The notes under the pieces are model-generated. The model saw only the letters and a program-made list of their open reading frames with translations. It was not told where the DNA came from and made no database searches. Source: Nitrospira sp. (GTDB lineage: Bacteria > Nitrospirota > Nitrospiria > Nitrospirales > Nitrospiraceae). From it: a DNA stretch of 64,000 bases. The stretch lies in NCBI GenBank assembly GCA_030653545.1, contig JAURZE010000028.1, forward strand, positions 212,607 through 276,606. The letters are read 5' to 3'. Below are positions 1-9,251 of the stretch, piece after piece. The translations under genes were made by a program, and so were the position numbers. Position 1 is the stretch's first letter, and the number at the start of each line of letters is the position of its first letter.

Positions 1-3000
1 CGAGATCGGGCGGCCAAATGGCGTCGTCATCTTTTCCGACCACCTCCTGAGGAGACAGCCCGACCACCCGGGCTCCGGCGGGGTTCATATGCAGATAGTG
101 TCCATCGAGATCCTTCACGAAAATGATATCCATCGTGGTATTCATGATGGCCGAGAGCAGCGAGTGCTGTTCGCGCAGGGCTTCTTCGGCTCGTATTCGT
201 TCGGTGATGTCGTTTCCGACCGTGATGAGGCACTTCATGCCGTTCATCTCCACGAGGTCAGACGATACCAAGACATGACGACGGTTTCCGGATTTTGTGT
301 TGAAGGTCATTTCCTCATTATGCATTGCCCCGGATGATTGCAATCGCGAGATCAACATGTCCCGGTCTTTTGGGTTTGGCCAGATGCCAAGCATGAGGGT
401 GGTTTGTCCGACGACTTCTTCGCGGGAGAACCCAAGGAGATCCAAGCAGGCCTGGTTAGTGTCGATGCATCGACCGGTGGCCACTTCCGTGATACCGATG
501 GGATTCGGGCTAGCCCGAAACGCCTTGGCAAAGAGTTGTTCGCTGGCACGCAGGGCCTCTTCGGCTTGCTTCCGCTCGGTAATGTCGCGGGCCACTCCGA
601 TGACTCCGATGATCTGCCCTTCCGCGTTACGATAGGGCGCTTTGGTCGTGAGATAGATTGTCGTCACGCCGTCGCACACCGAGGTTTCTTCCACCGTGAC
701 CGGCTCCCCGGTTTCGAGCACGCGGCGATCGGCGAGCTGGCAGGAGGCGGCGAGGTCGGATGGCCAGATGGCATAGTCGTTCCATCCGATCACCTCCTCG
801 ACGGGCATCCCAAGGGCGCGAGCGCCGGCCCGGTTGATATGGATGTATCGACCCTCCAGATCCTTGACGAAAATAATGTCGGTTGCAGCATCCATGACGG
901 CCATCAGGAGGGCATGTTCCTGGTGCAGCGCTTTTTCAGCACGGATCCGGTCGGTAATATCCTCGTTGAGTACGATCGCCCCGAGCATTTCCCCTGCATC
1001 GCCTTTCACCGGGACGGCGGAATTCCGAATCGTTCTGCATTCTCCCGCGCGCGTTTCGATGGCGAGGGTTTCGTTCTGCACGTCGTGCCCGCGCGCGAGT
1101 ACCGTGCCGACCGCCCAACGGTGAGGCGCTTCCGGTTGTGCAATCGTTTCCCACCAAAGCCCGTCGCCCCCTGGCTGGGGAAGCCCAACCCGGGCGGCCT
1201 CTGCCCAGATGCGATGGCCCACCGGGTTGCCGTACAAGACGTGTCCCTTCTCATCGGTGAACCACACGCCGATGGGTAAGGTGTCCAGCACCGTCCTCAG
1301 CTGCTGTTCGCTTCGGCGGAGCGCTTCTTCGGCCTGTTTACGTTCGGTGATATCGCGGACGATAGCACAATCGATTTCCTGGCCGTTATGGAGCAGGTAG
1401 TTGGCGGTGACTTCCACCGGATAGATCTCGCCCGATTTGCTGCAATGCTTGGTCTCAAGATGGACGAGTTTCGTCCGCTTGAACTCCTCCCAAAAGCTAT
1501 CCCACACTGCAGGAAGAAAATCCGGGTCGATATCCATCACGGACATCGTGAGCAATTCTTCCTTCGTGTAGCCCAGGCGCCGGCAGGCCGATTCATTCAC
1601 GTCCAGGAAATACCCGTTGTCGCCGATGAAAAAGATGCTGTCCGCGGCATGATCAACCGCATATTGAGTGGTACGCAGCCGGTCTTCCATCTGCTTGCGT
1701 TCCGTAATGTCGGAGAAGAACCCCTGAATGGCCGGTGTGCCGTTCCACGTGATCCGCACGGCTTCGACTTGGACGTGAAGGGGGGTGCCGTCCATCTTGA
1801 GATACACGCGCTCCGCCCGATGCACGGTGGCCTCGCCGGCCAAGACGCGGCGGAGGTTCTGTGTGACGTCCTCATGGTAGTCGGGATGAATGAACTCGAA
1901 GGGGGAACGCGCAAGAATATCGTTCGGCTCCGTGGCGCCGAGCAGGGTCATGGCCATGGAGTTGACGTAGACGGTTCGCCCTTCACTGAACACAAAGACG
2001 CCGGAGGGGGAGAGTTCGACCAAGGTCCGGTAACGTTCTTCGCTTTCCCGCAGCGCCTCTTCTGCCCGCTTGCGCTCGGAGATGTCACGGATGAAGGCAG
2101 TGAACATCCGCTGTCCGTCGACTTGCGATGCAGCGATGGCGAATTCGACGGGAAACTCTTGCCCGCTTTGATGGAGGGCAAAGAATTCAAAGCGGCGTTT
2201 TATGGCTGATCCGTCGTCGCTCTGCAGCATGCGATTCATGCCGTGAGCATGGGCTTGGCGGTATCGAGCCGGGATAATTGTTTCGTCCAAAAGACGTCCC
2301 AGTACTTCGTGCGGAGCATAACCGAACAGGACCTCCGCTTGGGGGTTCCAGCCCATGATCAGACCGCTCTCGTTGATGGAAACGACGGCATCCAATGCCG
2401 TTTCAAGAATCGAACGGGTCCGCGCTTCGCTTTCTCTGAGAGCCAGCTCGACCCATTTGCGTTTGGTGATGTCGGTATGTGATCCGAGCAGGCGTACTCG
2501 GCGACCATCGGTCTCCGTCACAAACGCGGCGCGCGCCTCGATCCAGCGGTAGCTTCCATCCTTATGCCGCAGCCGGAATTCTTGTTGGTAGTCACCCTCG
2601 GGACTGGCGAGATAAGCCTGCACATAGGCAATGACCCGGTCATGGTCTTCAGGATGCAGGAGCGATTCCCACGATTCGAACGTATCTGTCAGTTCCGTTT
2701 CTTCGTATCCGAGTTGATATTTCCATTCTCTGGAAAACGAAGCCTCGTTCGTATCCGTATTCCAGTCCCACAGGCCGGTATGGGATGCGCGGAGCGCCTG
2801 CTGGAGCTTTTCCTGCGAGGTTCGCAGTGCCCCCTCTGCCTGCTTGCGCTCAGTCACGTCGCGAGTAACCGCCAGGTGCTCTACACGGTGCTCGATGGGA
2901 TTACTTAATGGCACGGCATGCGTTTCCAACCAACGCCGCCTGCCCTTCAGCCCGACGACCTGAAACTCAAGGGTTTGCGGATTCCCCCGGATTACGGCGT

Positions 3001-5350
3001 CGTGCATGCGGCGGAATTGTTCTAGGGATTCCGGTGCGATGAGCCCGTACACAGACCGGCCAGCCACTTGCTCAAGGGCATCGCTTTCGATGAAACCGAG
3101 CCCGGCCTTGTTCATATGCAGAAGTGTTCCGTCCGCTGCCACGCGCTTGACGCATTCGGGCTCCGCATCGAGGATCGAGCGGAGGAGCGTGTCCTGTTCC
3201 TCCAGCTGTAATAGGGTCTGCCTGTGCTCGGTAATATCGGTTTCCGATCCGGCCATGCGGACCGGGCTACCGTCCTCCGCCCAAAGAGCCGTGCCGCGAT
3301 CCAGGATCCACATATAGGATCCGTCTTTGCGCTGGACCCGGTACTCTTCGCAAAAGCCGGGGGTCTGTCTGGCCAAATAGTGGTCGATGCTCTGGAGCAC
3401 GCGGTCCAGATCGTCGGGATGGATGCGGCTGCGCCATTCATCAATGTGGTTCCTGACTTCATGGTCTGCGAAGCCGCGCATGGCTTTCCATCGCGCGGAG
3501 AAGAAGATTTCCCCGGCTTGGATATTCCAATCCCAGATGCCGTCGTTGCTTCCTTGTACCGCCAGGTGCCAGCGTTCTTCACTCGCCCGGAGGGCTTCTT
3601 CCACTTGCTTGCGCTCGGTGATGTCGAGGGCGGTGCCAGCCATCGCGGTCGGATGCGCCGTGATGTCACGCTGGACGTCTGCGCGCATGTGAATGACGCG
3701 AATGTCCCCGTTCGGCCGGACGATTCGGCATTCCAGATCGAGCGGGCATTTCCCGAGCAAGGCGTCGTTGACTGCCGCCAGCACGCGATCGTGATCGTCA
3801 GGAAGCAGCGCGGCCAAGAACGTGTCATACGTGACGGCGATGGCCCCCGGCTCGTGGCCGAAGATGCGGAATTGCTCTTCCGACCACACGGTGTCTCCCG
3901 ACTCGATGTCCCATTCCCAGCTTCCCAAATGGGCCAGCGCCTGGGCCTCCATGAGATGATGTTGTTGACGTTGTAAGGCCTCGGCCGTCTCTTTCTGTGC
4001 TGAGACATCTCGGCCGATTCCGGTGATGCCGATGATTCGGCCATGAAGCTCCTTGAGCACGGCTCCGGTCCAATGATAGGGGATGGTCCGCTGGTCTTTG
4101 GTTATGAGATGCCCTTCGAGTTCAGCCTTTCCGTCCGTGAACGCGCGCTGAATCGCGCGCGCCGTCTGTTCTTGCTCGTGAGGGGGGACAAAGGCGAGCG
4201 CGGATTTGCCGTGTAATTCTTCAGGGGTGTACCCCGTGACCTCTTCGACGCGGTGATTCCATTTCACCATGTTCCCCTGGGTGTCGAGGGTGAACATAAA
4301 GTCAGGAACGGTTTCTGTGATATTACGGAGATCCGTGAGCGCCTGGAGTCGCTCCTGCTCGACGCGTTGTCTTTCTGTGATGTCGCGAATAAAGCCGCAG
4401 GTATAGCCTGTCCCCTCGTACTCGAGATAGGTCACCGAGATTTCAATGGGAAATTCCGAGCCGTCTTTGCGGCGGTGCACGGATTCGTAGGTGGCTGCCC
4501 CGCCTTGCTTGATCTCATCAAGCCGCTGTTGAAAACGTTCGGGATCATGGCAAGGCGCAATGTCGGCGATGGTCAGACCAAGGAACTCTTCCCGCGAATA
4601 CCCGAGCGACCGGCAGACGGCGTCATTGGCGTAGATGAATCGTGTGGAGTCGTCGGCCCACAGCACTCCATCGAATGATTGATCCACGGCAACCTGTGTG
4701 AAGCGCAACCGGCTCTCCGCCGCCCGCTGTGCTGCTTCAGCCCGCTGTCGCTGCAGTTCGGCTCCTGCTCTCGCAGCGAACAGGGTGAGGACCGACTGGA
4801 TCCATTCGCTCTTGCGGAGCGGTTTGGTATCCATGATGGCGAGGATGCCGATCACGGCGCCACTCTTGATGCGTATCTGGACGCCGCAGTAGCTGTCGAT
4901 TCTCACCCCACCCGGCAGTTCAAATTTGGGGAAAGTATCTTGCACCTGGCTGTCAAATCGGGCGAAAGACTCTTTCAGCGCAGCCTCGCAGGGTGTCTGG
5001 GATAGGGCATATTCAAAGTTTCTGACAAGGGTCCCTCCCGAGGAGACGGCGATTGTGTGGATCGTGTGAGGGGCGGCCTCGGTGACGATGCCAATGACCG
5101 CGTACTGCACCTGCAAGGTTGAGGTGAGCTGATTCACCAAGGACGCGAAAAACCGCTCGCCGATGTCTGCGGCGGTCCCCTCAACTATCGTGCGGAGCCA
5201 GACGGACTGTTCTTGTAGGTCCTGTAGCTGGCGGTCACGGTTAGTGGTCTGCTCATACAGTGTTCGATCCCGCTCGGCGAGCTCTCGTGCCACGTCGGCG
5301 AGTTGCGTCCGCAGCGATTCCAGTTCAGGCAGTTGTCCGGTCCCACTCAT
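1..5350 (-). CDS. GAF plus multi-PAS sensor protein, C-terminus beyond window
   Basis: One open frame runs from an ATG at 5350, preceded by an AGGAG ribosome site, to the window edge without a stop: over 1,780 codons. Residues about 8-55 look like a coiled coil and about 55-200 like a GAF domain. From about residue 215 I count 13 PAS/PAC units of roughly 125-130 residues, the last cut by the edge. Most end in a DITERK-type PAC signature followed by a short linker helix (for example QAEEALR). There is no signal peptide, so the seen part should be cytoplasmic. PAS chains of this kind sense small ligands, redox or light and drive a histidine kinase or GGDEF/EAL output. That output lies outside the window, so kinase versus cyclic-di-GMP enzyme cannot be decided. 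Several long open frames on the plus strand here are shadows of this gene. Confidence 0.9.
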   Translation of the reverse strand, partial: MSGTGQLPELESLRTQLADVARELAERDRTLYEQTTNRDRQLQDLQEQSVWLRTIVEGTAADIGERFFASLVNQLTSTLQVQYAVIGIVTEAAPHTIHTIAVSSGGTLVRNFEYALSQTPCEAALKESFARFDSQVQDTFPKFELPGGVRIDSYCGVQIRIKSGAVIGILAIMDTKPLRKSEWIQSVLTLFAARAGAELQRQRAEAAQRAAESRLRFTQVAVDQSFDGVLWADDSTRFIYANDAVCRSLGYSREEFLGLTIADIAPCHDPERFQQRLDEIKQGGAATYESVHRRKDGSEFPIEISVTYLEYEGTGYTCGFIRDITERQRVEQERLQALTDLRNITETVPDFMFTLDTQGNMVKWNHRVEEVTGYTPEELHGKSALAFVPPHEQEQTARAIQRAFTDGKAELEGHLITKDQRTIPYHWTGAVLKELHGRIIGITGIGRDVSAQKETAEALQRQQHHLMEAQALAHLGSWEWDIESGDTVWSEEQFRIFGHEPGAIAVTYDTFLAALLPDDHDRVLAAVNDALLGKCPLDLECRIVRPNGDIRVIHMRADVQRDITAHPTAMAGTALDITERKQVEEALRASEERWHLAVQGSNDGIWDWNIQAGEIFFSARWKAMRGFADHEVRNHIDEWRSRIHPDDLDRVLQSIDHYLARQTPGFCEEYRVQRKDGSYMWILDRGTALWAEDGSPVRMAGSETDITEHRQTLLQLEEQDTLLRSILDAEPECVKRVAADGTLLHMNKAGLGFIESDALEQVAGRSVYGLIAPESLEQFRRMHDAVIRGNPQTLEFQVVGLKGRRRWLETHAVPLSNPIEHRVEHLAVTRDVTERKQAEGALRTSQEKLQQALRASHTGLWDWNTDTNEASFSREWKYQLGYEETELTDTFESWESLLHPEDHDRVIAYVQAYLASPEGDYQQEFRLRHKDGSYRWIEARAAFVTETDGRRVRLLGSHTDITKRKWVELALRESEARTRSILETALDAVVSINESGLIMGWNPQAEVLFGYAPHEVLGRLLDETIIPARYRQAHAHGMNRMLQSDDGSAIKRRFEFFALHQSGQEFPVEFAIAASQVDGQRMFTAFIRDISERKRAEEALRESEERYRTLVELSPSGVFVFSEGRTVYVNSMAMTLLGATEPNDILARSPFEFIHPDYHEDVTQNLRRVLAGEATVHRAERVYLKMDGTPLHVQVEAVRITWNGTPAIQGFFSDITERKQMEDRLRTTQYAVDHAADSIFFIGDNGYFLDVNESACRRLGYTKEELLTMSVMDIDPDFLPAVWDSFWEEFKRTKLVHLETKHCSKSGEIYPVEVTANYLLHNGQEIDCAIVRDITERKQAEEALRRSEQQLRTVLDTLPIGVWFTDEKGHVLYGNPVGHRIWAEAARVGLPQPGGDGLWWETIAQPEAPHRWAVGTVLARGHDVQNETLAIETRAGECRTIRNSAVPVKGDAGEMLGAIVLNEDITDRIRAEKALHQEHALLMAVMDAATDIIFVKDLEGRYIHINRAGARALGMPVEEVIGWNDYAIWPSDLAASCQLADRRVLETGEPVTVEETSVCDGVTTIYLTTKAPYRNAEGQIIGVIGVARDITERKQAEEALRASEQLFAKAFRASPNPIGITEVATGRCIDTNQACLDLLGFSREEVVGQTTLMLGIWPNPKDRDMLISRLQSSGAMHNEEMTFNTKSGNRRHVLVSSDLVEMNGMKCLITVGNDITERIRAEEALREQHSLLSAIMNTTMDIIFVKDLDGHYLHMNPAGARVVGLSPQEVVGKDDDAIWPPDL

Positions 5351-5812
5351 AGCGCGGCTCCTTGCCAGATGATGCGTAGGGAACTCGTGTGATTGGCGTC
5401 GGCTGTACTCAAGGGGTGATGCAATAGGTCCGGACGTGTAATCTCATGTACCCCATTGCGAGGCCATGGGGTTGACCTCCGGTCCATCAGGGACGCGTAG
5501 CCATTGGAAGGGAAGCCATGAGATGTCCGGGATTGTGGGTGCAGATCGGGTTGCAGGAACCGCATCGCACACTCCCACATCAGTGATCCAGAATCAGGAG
5601 GCCGAGGTCCGCAGTGTCCTACGGACCGCCTCCAAATGTCTAGATCCAAATAGGCCGGGCACGGCGTGTACGGATGCGGGTCAGACCGCGCTGAGCGATT
5701 CAGGGTTTGCTGTCCGATTCAGGGGGAAACTTGGTGCGCGCTGATCCGCGCATCCACCGGCTAGGTGGTAGGAGCGGGTCTCTCGCGTGCGTACAGGGGG
5801 AGAAACATAAAT
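5351..5812. other. Intergenic region, no gene seen
   Basis: About 460 bases separate the start of the multi-PAS gene from the tRNA-Leu. The short open frames in both directions show no family features and no good ribosome sites apart from the AGGAG belonging to the sensor gene. I see no convincing promoter, repeat or terminator. It presumably holds the upstream control region of the sensor. Confidence 0.5.
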
Positions 5813-5896
5813 TGGTGCCGAAGGCGGGACTTGAACCCGCACGGCTTGCGCCACACGCCCCTCAAACGTGCGTGTCTGCCATTTCACCACTTCGGC
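5813..5896 (-). tRNA. tRNA-Leu (anticodon GAG)
   Basis: Read on the minus strand the sequence begins GCCGAAG and ends CTTCGGC plus discriminator A and an encoded CCA. The T arm contains GGTTCAAGTCC. The anticodon stem CACGT/GCGTG (one T-G pair) encloses loop TTGAGGG, giving anticodon GAG, which reads CUC/CUU leucine codons. The length of 84 bases and the long variable arm fit a class II tRNA-Leu. A consensus promoter lies about 215 bases upstream, with a palindromic repeat between promoter and tRNA. Confidence 0.96.
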
Positions 5897-5902
5897 TACC
5901 GG

Positions 5903-6024
5903 CAGGAGCTTGAAAAACTCCCGCAACTGCGTTCTCGCATCGCTCAAACCCTCACCGTACTCAGTCGTACGCCTCGGGCTTTCGCTCGCTGCGGCCTTGT
6001 TGCAGGAATTTTTGAAGCTCCTGC
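5903..6024. repeat. Palindromic intergenic repeat (REP/MITE-like)
   Basis: The ends are imperfect inverted copies: the left end begins CAGGAGCTTGAAAAACTCC and the right end is GGAATTTTTGAAGCTCCTG. The arms continue inwards through GCAAC/GTTGC to a central palindrome around CGTACTCAGTCGTACG. The 122-base element has no coding capacity. It lies 6 bases from the 5' end of tRNA-Leu, between it and its likely promoter, so it would be transcribed as a large hairpin leader. Similar dispersed palindromes are my recollection from Nitrospira-type genomes. Only one copy is in this window, so dispersal is inferred. Confidence 0.7.
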
Positions 6025-6112
6025 ACCTCGGTCACGAAATAGACCGTCACTCTAGTTTCGTATCTGCGTAGGACGCTTCACGAACGACGTGCGACGGTCC
6101 TGAGGGAGGCGC

Positions 6113-6142
6113 ATTATAGAAGTAGGGCAAAATTCTTGTCAA
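6113..6142 (-). promoter_or_regulatory. Sigma-70 type promoter for tRNA-Leu(GAG)
   Basis: On the minus strand TTGACA (6142-6137) and TATAAT (6118-6113) are separated by 18 bases. Both hexamers are perfect matches to the housekeeping consensus. It points toward the palindromic repeat and the tRNA-Leu, with a predicted start near 6106. Confidence 0.8.
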
Positions 6143-6223
6143 TAAAGGAGACGTCCGGTAGAATCGCCCCACTTTCACGCTGCTGTTCCTCTGTTTCCCT
6201 CTATCGAGGAGATCGTCTGCACC

Positions 6224-6913
6224 ATGTCGGTCGCTCCCTCAGTCCCTCAACGGCGGGTGGCCGCGGCGATCGCCGCGTTTTTCGACGTCGACAATACGCT
6301 GTTGCCTGGCGAAGCCAGTGAGGTGGGATTTTTTCGCTGGCTCCGGCAGCGTGGTGTGGTCGGTTGGCCGGAGGCGCGTGCCAGCGTGGCCTGGTGGCTC
6401 CGGCATCTCCCGTCACTCTCTCTGCAGCCGCTGCGTGAACGCAAATTGTATCTGGCGGGAAAGCCCGCACAAGTCATTGAGTCGCTGGGTGAAGAGTTTT
6501 GTCGCGAAGCCCTCTGCCCGCGTGTGTCTCCCGCTGCCATGACGGCGATCGAGCGACACCAGAGTGAGGGGCATCTGGTCATTTTGCTGACGGGGTCGCT
6601 GGATTTTCTGATGGAGCCCATCGCGGATTCGCTCCAAGTTGATCGTTGTGTTGCGAGTCAGCTTGAACAGCTAGAGGGCGTCTATACCGGTCAGGTGGTC
6701 CCTCCGCTGCCGTACGGCGATGGGAAGCTCACGCATGTGCACCGGCTTGCGCAAGAGCTGGAGTTAGATCTTGAGGCCTGTTTTGCGTACGGCGACAGTC
6801 CGGGGGATCAGGCTGTCTTGGGTGCCGTGGGGCATCCGACGGTGGTGAATCCGATTCGCGGTATGGGCCGTGTGGCTCGCCGTCATGGCTGGCCGGTGGT
6901 GTCCTGGCGATGA
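6224..6913 (+). CDS. HAD-superfamily hydrolase, subfamily IB
   Basis: This 229-residue protein carries the HAD motifs: DVDNTLL (nucleophile D21 and acid/base D23) near the N-terminus, ILLTGS (motif II) near residue 125, and GDSPGD (motif IV) near residue 190. The layout fits the IB group (SerB-like phosphatases and their relatives with a helical cap). The natural substrate cannot be read from the sequence; small phosphorylated metabolites are typical for the family. It starts 12 bases after a GAGGAG ribosome site, and its stop overlaps the queE start by four bases (ATGA), which suggests translational coupling. Confidence 0.88.
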   Translation: MSVAPSVPQRRVAAAIAAFFDVDNTLLPGEASEVGFFRWLRQRGVVGWPEARASVAWWLRHLPSLSLQPLRERKLYLAGKPAQVIESLGEEFCREALCPRVSPAAMTAIERHQSEGHLVILLTGSLDFLMEPIADSLQVDRCVASQLEQLEGVYTGQVVPPLPYGDGKLTHVHRLAQELELDLEACFAYGDSPGDQAVLGAVGHPTVVNPIRGMGRVARRHGWPVVSWR

Positions 6914-7578
6914 AGGCTCCCCCCCAACCCCAAGAACGGACGCTCCGGGTGACAGAAATCTTTCATAGTATCCAAGGAGAGTCGACGTATGTGGGGCAGC
7001 CCTGCGTCTTCGTCCGGCTTACGGGTTGTCCGCTCCGTTGCACCTGGTGCGATACCGACTATAGTTTTTACGGCGGGACGTCTCTCGCCATCGACGAGAT
7101 TCTGACGAAGGTGCGGGAGTTTGGCTGTCAGTTGGTCGAAGTGACTGGCGGCGAGCCGCTCGCGCAGCCGGAGGCGCTTCCACTGATTGCTCGTCTGTGC
7201 GATGCCGGCTATACGGTCTTGATTGAGACCAGCGGTGCGATCGATGTGCGGCCGGTCGACCAACGGGCGAAGCTCATCCTGGACGTGAAATGCCCGGGGA
7301 GCGGAATGACAGACCGCATGCATTGGCCGAATCTCGACTGCCTGACCGCGAAGGATGAAGCGAAGTTTGTACTGGCCTCGCGAGCGGATTATGAGTGGGC
7401 GCGCGGGATTGTGGCGCAACATCGTCTCGCGGATCGCTGTCCCGTGCTGTTCAGTCCGGTCTTCGGGTCATTGGATCTTCGCCCTCTTGCCGAGTGGATT
7501 CTGGCGGATCGGCTATCAGTCAGGTTTCAATTGCAGATGCACAAATATATCTGGGCCCCGGATATGCGGGGCGTGTGA
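6910..7578 (+). CDS. queE: 7-carboxy-7-deazaguanine synthase (QueE)
   Basis: QueE is a radical-SAM enzyme that contracts 6-carboxytetrahydropterin to 7-carboxy-7-deazaguanine in queuosine synthesis. The N-terminal region has the usual FHSIQGEST segment. The cluster motif is C40-x3-C44-x2-C47 followed by DTDYSF, and a GGEPL segment follows, as in other radical-SAM proteins. The length of 222 residues is normal for the family. It overlaps the HAD gene by four bases. No other queuosine gene is adjacent, so the rest of the pathway must lie elsewhere. Confidence 0.95.
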   Translation: MKAPPQPQERTLRVTEIFHSIQGESTYVGQPCVFVRLTGCPLRCTWCDTDYSFYGGTSLAIDEILTKVREFGCQLVEVTGGEPLAQPEALPLIARLCDAGYTVLIETSGAIDVRPVDQRAKLILDVKCPGSGMTDRMHWPNLDCLTAKDEAKFVLASRADYEWARGIVAQHRLADRCPVLFSPVFGSLDLRPLAEWILADRLSVRFQLQMHKYIWAPDMRGV

Positions 7579-7629
7579 CGAGGGTTTCGTTCATTCTGTC
7601 GCGGACGACGATCATAGAAGGAGATGTGA

Positions 7630-9138
7630 ATGAAGATCATGCGAGTAGATGCACGGGCCGGGCGTGTGGAGACGGAATCAACTGATGTGTTGGTCCTGAC
7701 CCATTGCGAGGGCGATGTCTTTTCGAAACAGGCGACGATGATCGATAAATCGATGAACGGGGCCTTACACGAGTTGCTGCAGTCGAAAGAATTTGAAGGT
7801 AAGGCCAATGAGCTTGTGCTGGTGCATACCCAGGGCAAGGTGCCTGCCAAGCGGATTCTCCTGGTGGGGTTGGGGAAAGAGAAGGATGTGACGGTGGATC
7901 AGCTGCGGCAGGCCATGGGGCATGCGGTGAAGCGCGTCCGGCAGGCCAAGGCCGGTTTCTTCACGGTCGGGGTTCCCTCCGTCACCCCACAGGGTTCGAC
8001 CGCCGTTGAGGTGGCCCAGGCGATGGCCGAGGGGGCCATTCTGGGCAGCTATCAGTTCACGGCCTACCGAAGCGAGGGCGCGTCGGGAAAAGAGGTGAAA
8101 GGGATGTCGCTCCTGGCGGCTCAGACGAGCGAGCTCAAGGCGATGACCGAAGGGATCCGGCGCGGTGTGGCGACGGCCGAAGCCGCGGTCCTGGTGCGAG
8201 ATTTGTGCAACCATCCGTCGAATGTCATGACTCCCTCGCGGATTGCCACTGAGGCGAAGGCTATCGCGAAGGAAGAGGCGCTCACGCTCAAGATCCTGGA
8301 GCGGAAAGATATTGAAAAGCTCGGGATGGGGGCATTGCTGGGTGTGGCGCAAGGCAGCCATGAGCCGCCGAAGTTCATCATTCTCGAATACAAGGGATCG
8401 AAGAAGAAGGATGAACGTCCGGTTGTGTTGGTCGGGAAGACGATCACGTTCGATACCGGCGGAATTTCTCTCAAGCCGGCGGAGAACATGGAACATATGA
8501 AGGCGGACATGACCGGCGGCGCCGAGGTGTTGGCCTCAATCCGCGCGGCCGCGCGGTTGAAGCTGCCGCTTCATCTGATCAGCATTCTCCCGGTGGCCGA
8601 GAATATGCCGGGCGGTCGGGCGATGAAGCCGGGTGACGTCGTCACGACACTCTCCGGAAAAACAGTTGAAGTGCAGAACACTGATGCGGAAGGCCGCCTG
8701 ATTCTGGCCGATGCGCTGGCCTACGCCACCCGCTACAAACCGGCGGCATTGATCGACATTGCGACGCTCACGGGCGCCTGCGTGGTGGCGCTCGGCCAAT
8801 TTGCCATCGGGATGTTCGGAACCGATGTCGGCGTGAAGGAGTCGGTGCGGAAAGCCGGCCTCCGCGCGGGCGAGCGCGTGTGGGAAATGCCGCTGTGGGA
8901 CGAATACTTCGAGCAGCTGCGCAGCGACGTGGCGGACATGCGCAACATCGGGGGCCGCGGGGGCGGGATGATCACGGCCGCGTTGTTCCTGAGCAAGTTC
9001 GTGGGCGACTGTCCGTGGGTCCATCTCGATATCGCCAGCACGGACTGGAGCGAACGGGAGCGGGCCTATGTTCCCAAGGGCCCCTCAGGAATTGGGACTA
9101 GATTGCTCATTCAGTATTTGATCGATCGAACGCTGTGA
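7630..9138 (+). CDS. pepA: Leucyl aminopeptidase, M17 family
   Basis: This 502-residue protein is a cytosolic dinuclear-metal aminopeptidase that removes N-terminal residues from peptides. The C-terminal catalytic half shows the family blocks GKTITFDTGGISLKP, MKADMTGGA and NTDAEGRLILADAL, which carry the metal-binding Lys, Asp and Glu residues and the catalytic Lys/Arg. An AGAAGGAG ribosome site lies just upstream. The last 19 codons plus stop are repeated, with only synonymous changes, about 90 bases downstream (9171-9230). This suggests the locus has undergone allele replacement. Confidence 0.96.
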   Translation: MKIMRVDARAGRVETESTDVLVLTHCEGDVFSKQATMIDKSMNGALHELLQSKEFEGKANELVLVHTQGKVPAKRILLVGLGKEKDVTVDQLRQAMGHAVKRVRQAKAGFFTVGVPSVTPQGSTAVEVAQAMAEGAILGSYQFTAYRSEGASGKEVKGMSLLAAQTSELKAMTEGIRRGVATAEAAVLVRDLCNHPSNVMTPSRIATEAKAIAKEEALTLKILERKDIEKLGMGALLGVAQGSHEPPKFIILEYKGSKKKDERPVVLVGKTITFDTGGISLKPAENMEHMKADMTGGAEVLASIRAAARLKLPLHLISILPVAENMPGGRAMKPGDVVTTLSGKTVEVQNTDAEGRLILADALAYATRYKPAALIDIATLTGACVVALGQFAIGMFGTDVGVKESVRKAGLRAGERVWEMPLWDEYFEQLRSDVADMRNIGGRGGGMITAALFLSKFVGDCPWVHLDIASTDWSERERAYVPKGPSGIGTRLLIQYLIDRTL

Positions 9139-9167
9139 TGTGGTTGGGAAACGGGATTCCTACTCCT

Positions 9168-9230
9168 ATGGGCCCCTCAGGGATCGGCACCAGATTGCTG
9201 ATTCAGTATCTCATCGACCGGACACTCTGA
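9168..9230 (+). pseudogene. Relic of a second pepA 3' end
   Basis: Bases 9171-9230 encode GPSGIGTRLLIQYLIDRTL plus stop, the same 19 residues that end the intact pepA at 9079-9138. The two 60-base stretches differ at 11 positions, all synonymous. A gene fragment drifting freely would also collect amino acid changes. This tail therefore looks like the end of a different functional pepA left behind after replacement. It has an in-frame ATG at 9168 but no ribosome site and is unlikely to be expressed. Confidence 0.8.
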
Positions 9231-9251
9231 CCTCAGTAGGGGATTTCGTCC

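Noticed and set aside
338-1279. 313-codon plus-strand open frame, and other long plus-strand frames up to 5.0 kb
   Set aside because: They lie opposite the multi-PAS gene, have no family features, and result from its codon bias.
3112-4044. 310-codon minus-strand open frame within the sensor gene
   Set aside because: It is in a different frame from the PAS chain; its product is Arg/Ser-rich with no recognisable domain.
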